Shown in pieces: positions 1 to 8,437 of a DNA stretch of 11,805 nucleotides (position 1 is the stretch's first letter; every line of letters begins with the position of its first letter). Source of the stretch: Lactifluus volemus (taxonomy: Eukaryota; Basidiomycota; Agaricomycetes; Russulales; Russulaceae); contig WTXI01000606.1 in NCBI GenBank assembly GCA_022376515.1, positions 1 to 11,805 on the forward strand. The letters run 5' to 3'. The notes beneath the pieces were generated by a model, which saw only the letters and a list, made by a program, of their open reading frames with translations, was not told the DNA's origin and made no database searches. A program made the position numbers and the translations under genes.

Positions 1-2
1 GC

Positions 3-561
3 GACGATGATCTCGTTGAACGATGCTGCCAGCGCCAGCCTGGCGAGTGCGCAAGCCAACCGTCCAGTCGAAGTAATAGTATACACCGACACCGGATACC
101 TCCCGAACTCACGCGGAGCCAATCACGTCCTTTGCCACCTCCCCCCGGAATGTCCGCGTCTGGACGCCCGTCGAGCGGTGGCAGTATGAATGGGAGTAGC
201 GCCGGTGATTCTGCGAGCGCGGCGCAGCGCAGTCGGAGCAACAGCCTTGGACCGAGCGAAGTTCTTGCACCCGTTACGGAGCACGGCGAGCTTGGACGTG
301 GAGATGTACCACCGGGTACTGCGTCGGTTGGGCGACACATCGGAACATCTTGCTGGTGTCGGTGTGAATGAGATGGGTGAGCTCATGAGGGCCGAGTGGG
401 CTCGTTCCTGGGCTAGCAGCTCACAATCTGCCACGTCCACGGCGTATTTTAGCGCTGCCACCGGATCCACAGGTGGCGGTAGTGGGAGACAACTGGGAGG
501 GGTAGGTCGAGACGAGGACGGGATGAGAACAAGAACCGTTAAACTAGAACGAAACGTATGA
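3..561 (+). CDS. 3' end of an unrecognised gene with low-complexity tail (5' truncated)
   Basis: The frame starting at base 3 is open from the window edge to 371. It reads as a Ser/Pro/Gly/Arg-rich low-complexity stretch (a run LPPPPG near 132-149, then Ser/Gly/Ala-rich). From about 235 a different frame looks better: a helical stretch with EMYHRVLRRLGDTSEHL and MGELMRAEWARSW, then a Ser/Thr/Gly-rich tail ending in TGA at 559-561. A 49-nt intron 184-232 (GTATGA...AG) would join the two frames in phase. Otherwise the gene may end at 369-371 in the first frame, or the sequence may hold a frameshift. A 13-T tract at 654-666 lies downstream, as in a 3' untranslated region. An antisense open frame of 165 codons (123-620) overlaps and is the main alternative. 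No family is recognised. Confidence 0.38.
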
Positions 562-1068
562 CGAGAACGGCCCGCTGTGTGGTCTGGTCTCTCCGACGGA
601 CCTTTAAGCATTTCTATCAATCATGACTTATTTAAATTACTTCTTCCTCACTGTTTTTTTTTTTTTCATGTTGCGTTGTTTTCATCATCCGAGTGAGGAT
701 TACTACGACAAGTATCATATCGTATATCAGGGTCATAACTCTTCCCTTATGCGCGATGTACGAACCCCTATAGATACGATATATTACCTTCCTACTTAGT
801 GGGCTTCTTCCCTCCCCGCTGCGTCAGAAAAGAAAAGGGCCGTCTTGCAACTGGAATTGAAAGGCCAACTTAACTCTGGACTTGTCTTTGTCAGCATCAC
901 ATGATCAGCATCCCCTTAATAAGGTGGCCGGGAACCAACCTCAAGAACCACTACTTTTCGCCAAGCCATCGATGGCACTTTCCTGCCCATAATTTGCATG
1001 TGATGTCAGATAGAGGTAGGAAAGAAAGCGACAGGTTTGTTTGGAGAAATCAAAAGGCAATGGTAGAT
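562..1068. other. Spacer: probable 3' UTR and intergenic DNA
   Basis: AT-richer than the preceding coding stretch. It holds a 13-T run at 654-666 and no open frame that looks convincing; the plus frame at 901-1137 has no family signal. I see no RNA gene here. Confidence 0.5.
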
Positions 1069-1084
1069 TCAGCTGAAGAAAAGA

Positions 1085-1132
1085 GGTTGGAATCGAATAA
1101 TCGATTGGCAATCGATCATCTCGATTCCAACC
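1085..1132. repeat. 48-nt near-perfect hairpin (inverted repeat)
   Basis: Outer arms GGTTGGAATCGA (1085-1096) and TCGATTCCAACC (1121-1132) are exact reverse complements over 12 bp. Inner arms ATCGATTG (1100-1107) and CAATCGAT (1109-1116) add 8 bp, with a short mismatch and bulge between the two. The structure ends one base before a GTGAGC splice-donor-like site whose first G is 1134. It could be a structured RNA or the footprint of a small inverted-repeat element. Confidence 0.75.
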
Positions 1133-1189
1133 AGTGAGCCAAGCTCGGCGTGACCAAAGAAGCTGACGACATCTTGACTTTGAACAGTA

Positions 1190-1471
1190 ATGTTATATGC
1201 GCGCAAATTACCCGTTGACCGATCTTTCCCGGATTTCGTGGAGCGGATTAGGTCTCCCATAACAAAAGCTGTCAAAATTGTGCCAGGCGTGAATCGACAA
1301 TTATCAACTGGTGATGTGGTAGGAGTGAGTTCCAAATTATCTACCTCTTGCTTGTTGCGTTTCCTTCAGTTCTGTCTCACTGGAAACACGCCGGCCGACT
1401 GCGGCAATGCTCTACCAATTAGATCTGAAGCCGTCACGGTTATGTCCGGAAACGCCCTTCACCGTAACTGA
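1190..1471 (+). CDS. Ambiguous small hypothetical gene (competing antisense frame)
   Basis: The frame 1190-1471 is open for 93 codons from an ATG. Two well-shaped plus-strand introns touch it. One is 1134-1187 (54 nt, GTGAGC, CTGAC branch, CAG), just before the start. The other is 1325-1369 (45 nt, GTGAGT...TTCAG), inside the frame and in phase, so it can be removed without breaking the frame. The minus strand is also open for about 99 codons (1069-1365), and further minus frames lie to about 1530. Strand therefore cannot be settled by eye. No domain is recognised. This may be a short gene, or remnants of one or two decayed genes. Confidence 0.22.
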   Translation: MLYARKLPVDRSFPDFVERIRSPITKAVKIVPGVNRQLSTGDVVGVSSKLSTSCLLRFLQFCLTGNTPADCGNALPIRSEAVTVMSGNALHRN

Positions 1472-2021
1472 GTTCTCCTGGACCCAGACCACTCGCAGCT
1501 GGTCAAACGACACAGAGCCGGAGTGGCTGCGTCAATGACCATGTATTATGAAAATTGTGCGATTGACTGTTGAGACCAATAATGTACTAGGCTATGTCTC
1601 CACTCTAATTCGGTGCTCATTACCTACGCTTTCAAGCCACCGATGGAATCATGTCTTTGTTGCTGGCTGCCGTATGGCCTGTGGGTAATTTGAGGTGCCA
1701 TTCATCTTGTGATTGACTGATCCATTATATCAACGCAGGAAAATGACTGATTCACTTGCCCGTAAGTCTGATTGGGCCTCTATCACCATCCCACCGTCTA
1801 ATAATTGTTTCCTAGAGCTGCTATCCTCGGGAAACTCTTGGACCACCGTTATATCATAAAACTTTACCGTGCTGATATCATACGCATGCTGGTATAGATA
1901 CTCTAACCTGGTTCTCATTTCTCTCAACAATTGATGATATATATGTGTATGTACATGTATAAAGCCTTCTAGATGGTTCAAGAAAGAGGCTCTAAGTAGT
2001 AAATAATAAGCTAAAAGGGGC
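1472..2021. other. Unresolved stretch with splice-like signals and a small antisense open frame
   Basis: On the plus strand, GTAAGT at 1762, TCTAAT near 1797 and CTAGAG at 1812-1817 form a good 54-56 nt intron. It joins a short exon (1744-1761, starting ATG) to a frame containing AILGKLLDHRY and stopping at about 1895-1897. On the minus strand an ATG-started 101-codon frame (2035-1730) is unbroken and reads partly like protein, with HQLLREMRT and DITVVQEFPED. The two readings exclude each other and neither matches a family I know. No clear gene can be named here. Confidence 0.3.
1910..1938. repeat. 29-bp direct repeat, copy 1
   Basis: Begins GGTTCTCATTTCTC and ends CAATTGATGAT. It is identical over all 29 bases to 2128-2156, 218 bp downstream. 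Read on the minus strand, both copies encode HQLLREMRT in their respective frames. Confidence 0.85.
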
Positions 2022-2576
2022 ATGAGGGCACCCATGAGTAGTAAAAGAAGTACTATATTAAGCGTCCAAAATCGGAGTCATTTACCTCGGCCGAAAAGTC
2101 TGTCTCGCTCGGAGTTGATTTCCAACAGGTTCTCATTTCTCTCAACAATTGATGATGCGGCGTCCATTCAAGTTGGCCGAAGAGCAATATCGATCGCCAG
2201 GTCTCATGCTCTTACACTCCCAGCACCCCGTCTTCCGGAGACACTGCAGAGGCCGCAGAAGTTGAACTCGAGGAAGCCCCTCATTCATTCAAAGATTATG
2301 ATTAGTTCAAGACGCCGTCAACAGTGGATCGAAGTCGGGACAGGGTTTTTGGTACTCTTTCTTTCCAGGTTGTCGGTCGACCTACTTAACAGATTTTGCT
2401 TGGTGAAAAGAATGAAGACGAGTGACTGTTACCGGAAACGTTCAAGTGAGTACGGGGCAGGACAGAAGGAATTCACTTGTTGTTTTGAGCAAGTCACTCC
2501 CGAGCCTGTTCATCTACAATTCCACCATATTCTCGAGTATGTTACTACTATTAAGCATGGAAAGATCAACAAGTGA
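2022..2576 (+). CDS. Hypothetical basic protein, 184 residues
   Basis: An ATG-started frame of 184 codons is unbroken, the longest open frame between the left edge and the DUF6535 gene. A run this long is unlikely by chance in DNA of this composition. The predicted product is Arg/Lys/Ser-rich throughout its first 100 residues. It then has a short hydrophobic stretch at about 103-117 (VGTGFLVLFLSRL) and a less basic C-terminal part with two adjacent Cys. No family is recognised. The second copy of the 29-bp direct repeat lies inside it. Its start overlaps by 14 bp the start of an antisense 101-codon frame, so at most one of the two is likely real. Other frames within it also show short coding-like runs, so it may instead be a relic with shifted frames. 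Confidence 0.3.
   Translation: MRAPMSSKRSTILSVQNRSHLPRPKSLSRSELISNRFSFLSTIDDAASIQVGRRAISIARSHALTLPAPRLPETLQRPQKLNSRKPLIHSKIMISSRRRQQWIEVGTGFLVLFLSRLSVDLLNRFCLVKRMKTSDCYRKRSSEYGAGQKEFTCCFEQVTPEPVHLQFHHILEYVTTIKHGKINK
2128..2156. repeat. 29-bp direct repeat, copy 2
   Basis: Identical to 1910-1938. Here it is preceded by TTTCCAACAG, which looks like a splice acceptor, while copy 1 is preceded by CTAACCT. Flanks outside the 29 bp do not match, so this is not a longer tandem duplication. Confidence 0.85.
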
Positions 2577-2913
2577 GGAGATGAGGACATGATATGGTAG
2601 GGTAGGTATCATGCCGCGTGGGCCGTCAGGGTGGGTAGTCGTTACAGGTTGCTGTGCGGGCACACTCGAAAGTGAGGTGGTAAGGTGACTCCCGTGTGCG
2701 GTGATTCGGGCTCTTGTTCAGGCTATTGTCATATTGAAGTCGAAATTGAAGGTCCGAGAGTGATAACGAACGAGAACGAGCGAAATGAATGAGAGAGCGC
2801 GAGAGAAATGACGAGCGGGCGCGCTCGGTTCTCGAATGAGGCTGCGGCCTCCTCGGAAATATAGTAGGACTATCTAAAATGAGTGTACGTCAGTTTGAAA
2901 CATGAAAGGGTAA
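2577..2913. repeat. Gene-free stretch with GA-rich low-complexity patch
   Basis: About 2755-2835 is built of repeated GAGA, GAACGAG and GAAATGA units. It holds an imperfect inverted repeat: CGAGAACGAGCG at 2772-2783 against CGCTCGGTTCTCG around 2822-2834. A small palindrome GAGGCTGCGGCCTC follows near 2839. No coding frame is supported. Confidence 0.5.
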
Positions 2914-3222
2914 TTAGGGTATAGTAAACGGCCTGGCGTCCACCCAACGGGAGTGTGCGTGATCCTGTCCGGCCTGCCCGATGATGATGGTGCCTCCTTC
3001 CTTGGGCATCTCTGATCCCGCGGACAATTCTCCTTGGCCCTCGGCCTCCAATATCTCCTCCCAAAGCGCCATTATATTTCAACACACATCACCCGCAAAT
3101 CTGACGGCGTTACGCCCAGCGTAGAGGTTCCTTGGTTGTGATGGAGAATCAAAGACTCGGAGGCGTACTATGGAATCATTCAGAGTGGCAGAATATTTGT
3201 CTATACTGTCTATCAAACATGG
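2914..3222 (-). pseudogene. Interrupted open frame, probable gene relic
   Basis: One minus-strand frame runs from 3222 to a TAA at 2916-2914 with a single in-frame TGA at 3081-3079. Upstream of the stop are 47 codons (with RLRVFDSPSQP and AGRNAVRFAGDVC). Downstream, after two more codons, is a clean 52-codon ATG-started frame at 3072-2914 (with ALWEEILEAEGQGEL and a C-terminus SRWVDARPFTIP). The two halves read like one protein broken by a stop; CGA or TGG to TGA would explain it. The frame can be followed to 3381 across two more stops, but a different 72-codon frame is open there, so that part is doubtful. Alternatively only the 52-residue protein at 3072-2914 is real. No family is recognised. 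Confidence 0.42.
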
Positions 3223-3515
3223 CTAAATGAAATTGGGCATAGATTCGAGCTTTGGGTCGCTTCAAGTTGTCGGCGCGGGGAAAGTGATGGGATCCACGGG
3301 GCGAATCCATATACCCATGAGCTGCCAGTGAACAGATAAAAATGGCTTTATTCTGCAACAATCGGGTTCCCCAAGCAAATGTCACTAAAGTCACCCAGTT
3401 AGGTAGAATAATGGTGAGATACGGACCCCTCTTTGTTTATTAGAACGCGGGTGACAATTGTTAGGCAAGATTGAAAGGACAGCCGATTAGCCCCCTGGAA
3501 GGTGTATAAGGGTCT

Positions 3516-3533
3516 ACTAGTCACTTGACTAGT
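3516..3533. repeat. Perfect 8-bp inverted repeat, 2-nt loop
   Basis: ACTAGTCA, CT, TGACTAGT. It lies 65 bp to the left of a related hairpin TGACTAC-CACAT-GTAGTCA (3584-3602) that overlaps the left end of the inverted-repeat element. Confidence 0.7.
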
Positions 3534-3597
3534 CATTTAAAAAAATGGCATTCTTCCGAGTGGTGTCGCCTTGAATGTCGCTGTGACTACCACATGT

Positions 3598-3852
3598 AGT
3601 CATCAGTAAACCTAACCAAAACTTTTTTGAGCTTGCTCAAGCTTGAAAGGACACAAAATAGCAAAAGTTCAAAAGGAACCTAAAATTACCCCAAAAGTTG
3701 TTTCTGCTGTATTTTCAAAAGTAGGAAAGGTGAAAATACAGTGATTTTACAGGCATTCTGTGGTATAAATAAAGTCAACTTTTTCACTTTTCTGCTTTTC
3801 CACTTGCAGAAGTGAAAAAGTGAGAAAGTTTTTGCACCATTTACTGATGACT
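3598..3852. mobile_element. MITE-like 255-bp element with 13-bp terminal inverted repeats
   Basis: The ends are exact inverted repeats: AGTCATCAGTAAA at 3598-3610 and its reverse complement at 3840-3852. Subterminal similarity extends further (CCAAAACTTT left; GCAAAAACTTT right when reversed). The interior is AT-rich, has no coding frame and carries three hairpins. These are TTGAGC/GCTCAA (3627-3640), CTGTATTTTCA/TGAAAATACAG (3707-3717 with 3731-3741), and ACTTTTTCACTT...CTGC with GCAGAAGTGAAAAAGT (3778-3795 with 3806-3821). Size, TIRs and lack of coding capacity fit a non-autonomous DNA transposon. No clear target-site duplication is seen beside the TIRs, so family and exact ends are open. 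Confidence 0.55.
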
Positions 3853-4965
3853 CACTAGCACAGCCCTTTTTCCCCTCGGATAAGTCTTAGGGAAGTGTGA
3901 GTGTAAAGAGACATGTATGATGGCCCTGAAGACGACCCTGAAGATGATCCAGTCTACGTATCGTATCCTTTCAAGTCATAGCTAGTACAGGTCCGGGTTC
4001 AGGTCACGTGGTTCAGTGTGGAACACGCCCGTCGTGTTGAGTTCCGCTGCCAGTGGCATCGTCTCGGTCTACACCTCCTCAAAAAAATTTAGATTTTTTG
4101 TGCGCTACTAGGTCACACACTTCGCCCTGTCGCATTTGACGCCACTTCGGCCATGATTGATCCTTCTGCGCCTCGCGCGTCGCCCCCCTCTCCCCGGCCT
4201 CTGTGCATATCTGTGTCCCTTTCATTAGCCCACCCTTTTTACTTTCTATTTTCTCTCTTTTCAAGGATGGCGTGAGTGCTCTATAGTGATGATGTAAACT
4301 GAGTGTGGACGTGTTCCTCATTTTCGTTTCGTTACTTCCTACCTCTCGGTCTCGTGTTCTGATCTCAACTCTATGCTTCTCACCCGTGGTTATTCTAGGT
4401 GGTTCGTAGTCTTACTCTAATGCCCGCTTTTGGTGCGTCATTACTTACCTATCACCATATAGTTACAAGCCTTAACCGTACTTAGGGACTCAAAGAATGG
4501 GGCCTTGAGGCAGCGAAGCATCGCCGAATCCTGGGCTCTCATTTCTTGTTCTAAGTCTTTCGACTATCGCTTTGTTCCTTACTAGGTCTCGTTATACATC
4601 AATGCTGTCTTACAACCGTCACGCGTCAGACGCACTTCCCACAGCTGTCACTAGAGTTGTATCTCGAACCTGTTCTCTCCCCTGCTCTCTTGTCCTCCTC
4701 CGGACTACTCGTGCGCTCCGGTGCACCACATTAGGTCCACAGGAACGAGGGGACCCCTAGTTGTACAGTGCATAAGTCGAGCCAGATGACTTAATTCAGG
4801 GCGTGGGATCCGCATATTACGGCAGTTGTTGGATCTGCTATCAACGTGGGAAGCAGCTGCCGCACTACTATACCTGGTGTCATGAAATCTGTGCAGCTGT
4901 GTTCTTTCACTCACCAATATCGAACACCTTCAGTCAGCAGCGGCCTTGCAAGTATCTGAGTGGTC
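3853..4965. other. Gene-free stretch upstream of the DUF6535 gene, partly pyrimidine-rich
   Basis: No convincing gene. A 22-residue acidic frame (3913-3981, with GPEDDPEDDPVY) could be an exon fragment. Two small inverted repeats occur: AACACG/CGTGTT at about 4022-4038, and CAAAAAA/TTTTTTG at 4080-4100. Tracts rich in C and T at about 4180-4265 and 4530-4700 resemble the pyrimidine-rich promoter DNA common in filamentous fungi. They may belong to the promoter or 5' leader of the gene starting at 4966. The open frames at 4572-4760 and 4803-5102 look like chance frames. Confidence 0.4.
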
Positions 4966-7900
4966 ATGACTCATCTTGTTGTCGACGACATCGAACTGAT
5001 CGAAATTCCGTCCACATCTTTGGCTCCAGGTACTGTCCTCTGTTCACTCCCGCTCTCCTCTCTCACCCACCCGGCCCCAATTTCGACGAAAGGCCATGCT
5101 AGCGGAGGACAAACGCAAGAAATAAATGTAGCCTATCGCGAACCTGGGGGTAGCGCATCACGGACATCTGTAAACTCGAATCGGGAAATTGACCCCGATG
5201 ACCCGGCACCTACCTCGCAGGTTGTAGGTGGGTCTCATGAGTCATGAATTCATTCTGTCCCACACCAGGCTGACTGTCTGACACATCTCCCGGCTCAAGG
5301 TGAAGACGAAGGCAGGGATAACCAAGGAACGAGTGTCCGTCAGCCAGGACCCAGTATACTCCGGTGTCGCCGCCCTCGTCATCGTATATTGACAATGTGT
5401 AAGAAGAAAACTCAGGTGCGAAGCGATCAAGGTGTGTGCATCTCTTCTTATCTCAGGGTTTCTATGGTCTGACGTAGTAGTATGATAGGATCTGATAATC
5501 CACCCACTGAAAATGCGCCTGAAGAGGGTAGTTCCGAGTCTGCCCAAGGTGATTTTGACGAAGGCGCCAACACTCTCTGGACTCTCTACGGCAAGGAAGC
5601 TAAGGAATTTGACGAGGCCCATATTCAAACTTTGAAGGACGATATGGATAGCATCCTACTATTTGTTCGCTTCAATTTTGTCTATCTGTCTAACGAACTC
5701 AGCTCATGTTGGTACCATAGGCCGGTTTATTTGCCGCTACTCTTACAGGCTTTATAATCGACGCCAAACAGGACTTGAAACCGAGCGTAGGTGACCAAAT
5801 GGTGTTTTACCAGCAACAAAACGTCGCGTTTCTCGCCCAAATCTCGCAACAAATTTCCTCTATCGCCCCACAAGTCGTCATCCCTTCCATTCCACCACCG
5901 CCTTACCCGGACTTCCACCCATCGTCTTCTGCCCTCCTCGTGAATGCTTCCTGGTTCATGGCCCTCGTATTCAGCCTATTTGCGGCGCTACTCGCGATAC
6001 TCGTCCAGCAGTGGGTCCGGAGATACATGCGCATCTTTCAACAGCACAACGACCCCCTGAAGAGAGCTCGGCTTCGACAATACCTACACGAAGGTGTTGA
6101 GAAATGGCGTATGCCTTTGCTGGCGGAGAGCGTACCTAGTCTCTTTCATACCGCTCTCGCCTTATTCTTTCTTGGGATCGCCGGGTCTGTATGGAAATTC
6201 AACTCGGCTGTTCTTCTGAGCGCCATAATTCCAATCGGGTTCAGCGGCTCCATCTACGCCTTCACCGCCTTTGCGCCTGTCCTCGACCTCCAGGCACCAT
6301 ACCACCATTCAACCTCAGGACTGATTTGGTATTGGATACAGAAGTTGCGTGGACGAGGACGCAAGGACCGAGGTTCCGGCGGAAAATTGAAATCCATGAG
6401 TTCTAACATGACAGAAGGACAGGTGGAAGTCGCTATGGGAGATACAGGGCGCGAAGCTCGAGACGAGAGGGCAGTTTCATGGCTCGTCAACAAACTGACA
6501 GAAGACGACGATATGGAACCGTTTGTGATGGCAATCCCTGGTTCTTTCAATACAGAATGGGGCAAAAAGGTGTTGAAGGGTGTCTCGGAAGCCATGGAAG
6601 AGAACAAGAGCACAGACGGGAGTCAAGAACCACCCTTGGATATGAATCCTATTCCACCGCGCGTCAACCCATTCGCTCCTATTCTCCGCTTGTTCCGGTT
6701 CTGGAAAGCAGATAACTCCCCCCCTGCCACAGGCGTATCGCCTTCATCACCAGATCCTGTCCACACGCCTGAGGAGTGTATGCGAGAACTCAGCAGGCGT
6801 GTTGGTCACTTGTTGGAGACGTGCATTAACCGTGGCCACTTTGCAAGTATGGAACTGTGGCGTAAACGGACACGTGGATGTGTCGAGGCTATCGCCGATC
6901 TTGTAGTCCGTGGAGATGCCGATCTAGACTGGTTTGGAAAAATCGGAAGAGCGCTCGGAAGCATAGGCGACGCTGAAAAGATCAGCATTTCTGAAGGATT
7001 GGATCAATCGTTCGTCTCACCCTGGACATGCCTTTCTATCATGGCCATCCGACGGGCGATGTGTCACCCGGACTCCTTGGTGCGGATTTCTGCGAAGGAT
7101 GATCTTGTTAAACTTGCAAGCCTTCAAGGGCAAGAAGGTGACGTCGACGAGAGGGTACTCCAAGTTGCAGAGAAAATCGACAATGATTTCAAGTGGGCGT
7201 GGGAGTGTTTAAGGGGGCTACGCTCGTCATTGTTCGACGGACCAGAGTTGACAAAATCCGAGTCACAAATCAAGTTAAGCAATCATGAAATGGAGATCAC
7301 CGAGCTGGAGCGACTCCGAGCTTCAAGTAACGACATGATACAACTCGACAAGTACATCGCCGATGCTTGGCGGAAGACTCATGACGCTACTCAGGAATTA
7401 ACTTCTCAATTGCCTGGTGTTCGATTCGATGCCCCACTCAGAAAATCGGAATCCGTTACCTTTAACGAAACCCTTCGCTTCCTCACGGACCCCTTCAAAC
7501 CGCTGTCACTATTACCACGGCGACAACTTCAAGGCCTATGTTCCCTTGCGCCCAGATTGCGCGATATTATCGATGAGAGGAACGTTGAACGTCTCCAAGA
7601 GACACTCGATAGCCTGAAGGCCGTGCCGAAGGTTGAGGATTGGTTACATCTCGAATACCTAATGGAAGATCAACTGGCTCGTTTGCAAGACTTGCGCGAT
7701 AGCGATGGCTTTGGGCTTGCTGTTGAACTTTTCTTCGTCACCCTGGAGAAAATGCTACCCACATATCCGTTGGAGGAATCTCAGCATGACCTATACCTTA
7801 GTACTTTCAAACGCATCACTTCCGACTGGGAGAAGTGTAGAGTGTTTCTTGGGACGCAGAAAGTTATTCTTGGTGTTGTCCGCGACCTCGCAATGCGACT

Positions 7901-8135
7901 CCCTGGAGATGAGATTCCTGTTATTTCCGATTTTGCCTGTCCAAGCGCGTTCACCGATGGGCTCTTGGACCTGCTGCGCGATATGCTTGCAGGGACGAGT
8001 GGCCAACCGGACCACATCGCCAGGGCAAAGTCCAAGCTTACAGCTTTCCGCAGTGACCAAGGGATGCGCGGCCAGTTCGTGAACAAAGTGTTAGAGGTCC
8101 TTCCAAGCAGCGACTCGGATCTCCCACCTTCGTAA
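4966..8135 (+). CDS. DUF6535 family integral membrane protein, five exons, 981 residues
   Basis: Exon model 4966-5029, 5093-5220, 5269-5431, 5489-5664, 5721-8135; all phases agree and the sum is 982 codons. The ATG at 4966 has an in-frame TGA 9 bp upstream. Introns are 63, 48, 57 and 56 nt; the last has GTTCGC, CTAAC (5690-5694) and TAG. The second donor could instead be 5224, also in phase. Residues about 149-365 fit DUF6535: LWTLYGKEAKEFDE, a first membrane segment spliced across exons 4/5 (about 178-190), QQQNVAFLAQIS, a second (WFMALVFSLFAALLAILVQQW, about 255-273), then two more near 315-361. The rest (about 366-981) is helix-rich with no membrane segment. Motifs I recall from full-length relatives (AIPGSFNTEW, PGVRFD, LRDIIDERN, LQDLRD, GTQKVIL) run to near the stop, so the gene looks intact. 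Function of the family is unknown; membrane location is inferred. Exons 1-3 are less certain than 4-5. Confidence 0.88.
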
Positions 8136-8437
8136 TCCTGTACCATACTGTATTACCCTGGGCCTCACTTATTCTGTTTATGAGTCTGTGGAAGCTGGTA
8201 GGAAGAAACTATGTTCATTTCTTGTGACGATGCTCTTATTTATTTATTTTCGACTGTTACATTGTATAGCGCAACGTGTATGGTTTACCGTGACAGAGGA
8301 TGGTAGGTAGCAAGGTATTTAATGTGTTAGATGAGACTAATTTCGATTGGCATGTTTGAAGCACGTTGTCTGGAGATTAGGCCGTGATACATGATGCAAT
8401 GATGCCATAGTCATCGAGTACTCATCTGGGATAGTCT
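8136..8437. other. Probable 3' UTR of the DUF6535 gene and convergent spacer
   Basis: AT-richer than the gene, with a TTATTTATTTATTTT tract near 8236-8250 as often seen in fungal 3' ends. No coding frame is seen. The gene on the left and the candidate on the right would be transcribed toward each other here. Confidence 0.5.

Noticed and set aside
123..620. 165-codon minus-strand open frame
   Set aside because: Arg/Ser/Pro-rich and antisense to a plus-strand reading with better helical and low-complexity character, followed by a T-rich 3' region. Kept only as the alternative.
3176..3394. 72-codon minus-strand frame (GTG start) with a CTAAC...TTTAG acceptor-like site just upstream
   Set aside because: No ATG and no family. 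It overlaps the interrupted frame continuing from 2914-3222, and I could not decide between them.
3846..3854. TGACTCA, a Gcn4/AP-1-like motif
   Set aside because: Sits at the junction of the TIR and its flank with no gene start close by. A 7-bp match is expected by chance.
3913..3981. 22-residue acidic frame with a DDPEDDP run
   Set aside because: Too short to call a gene; no neighbouring exon with matching phase could be supported.
4080..4100. CAAAAAA/TTTTTTG inverted repeat resembling a bacterial rho-independent terminator
   Set aside because: A fungal nuclear context does not use such terminators, and the stem is A/T only. Probably chance.
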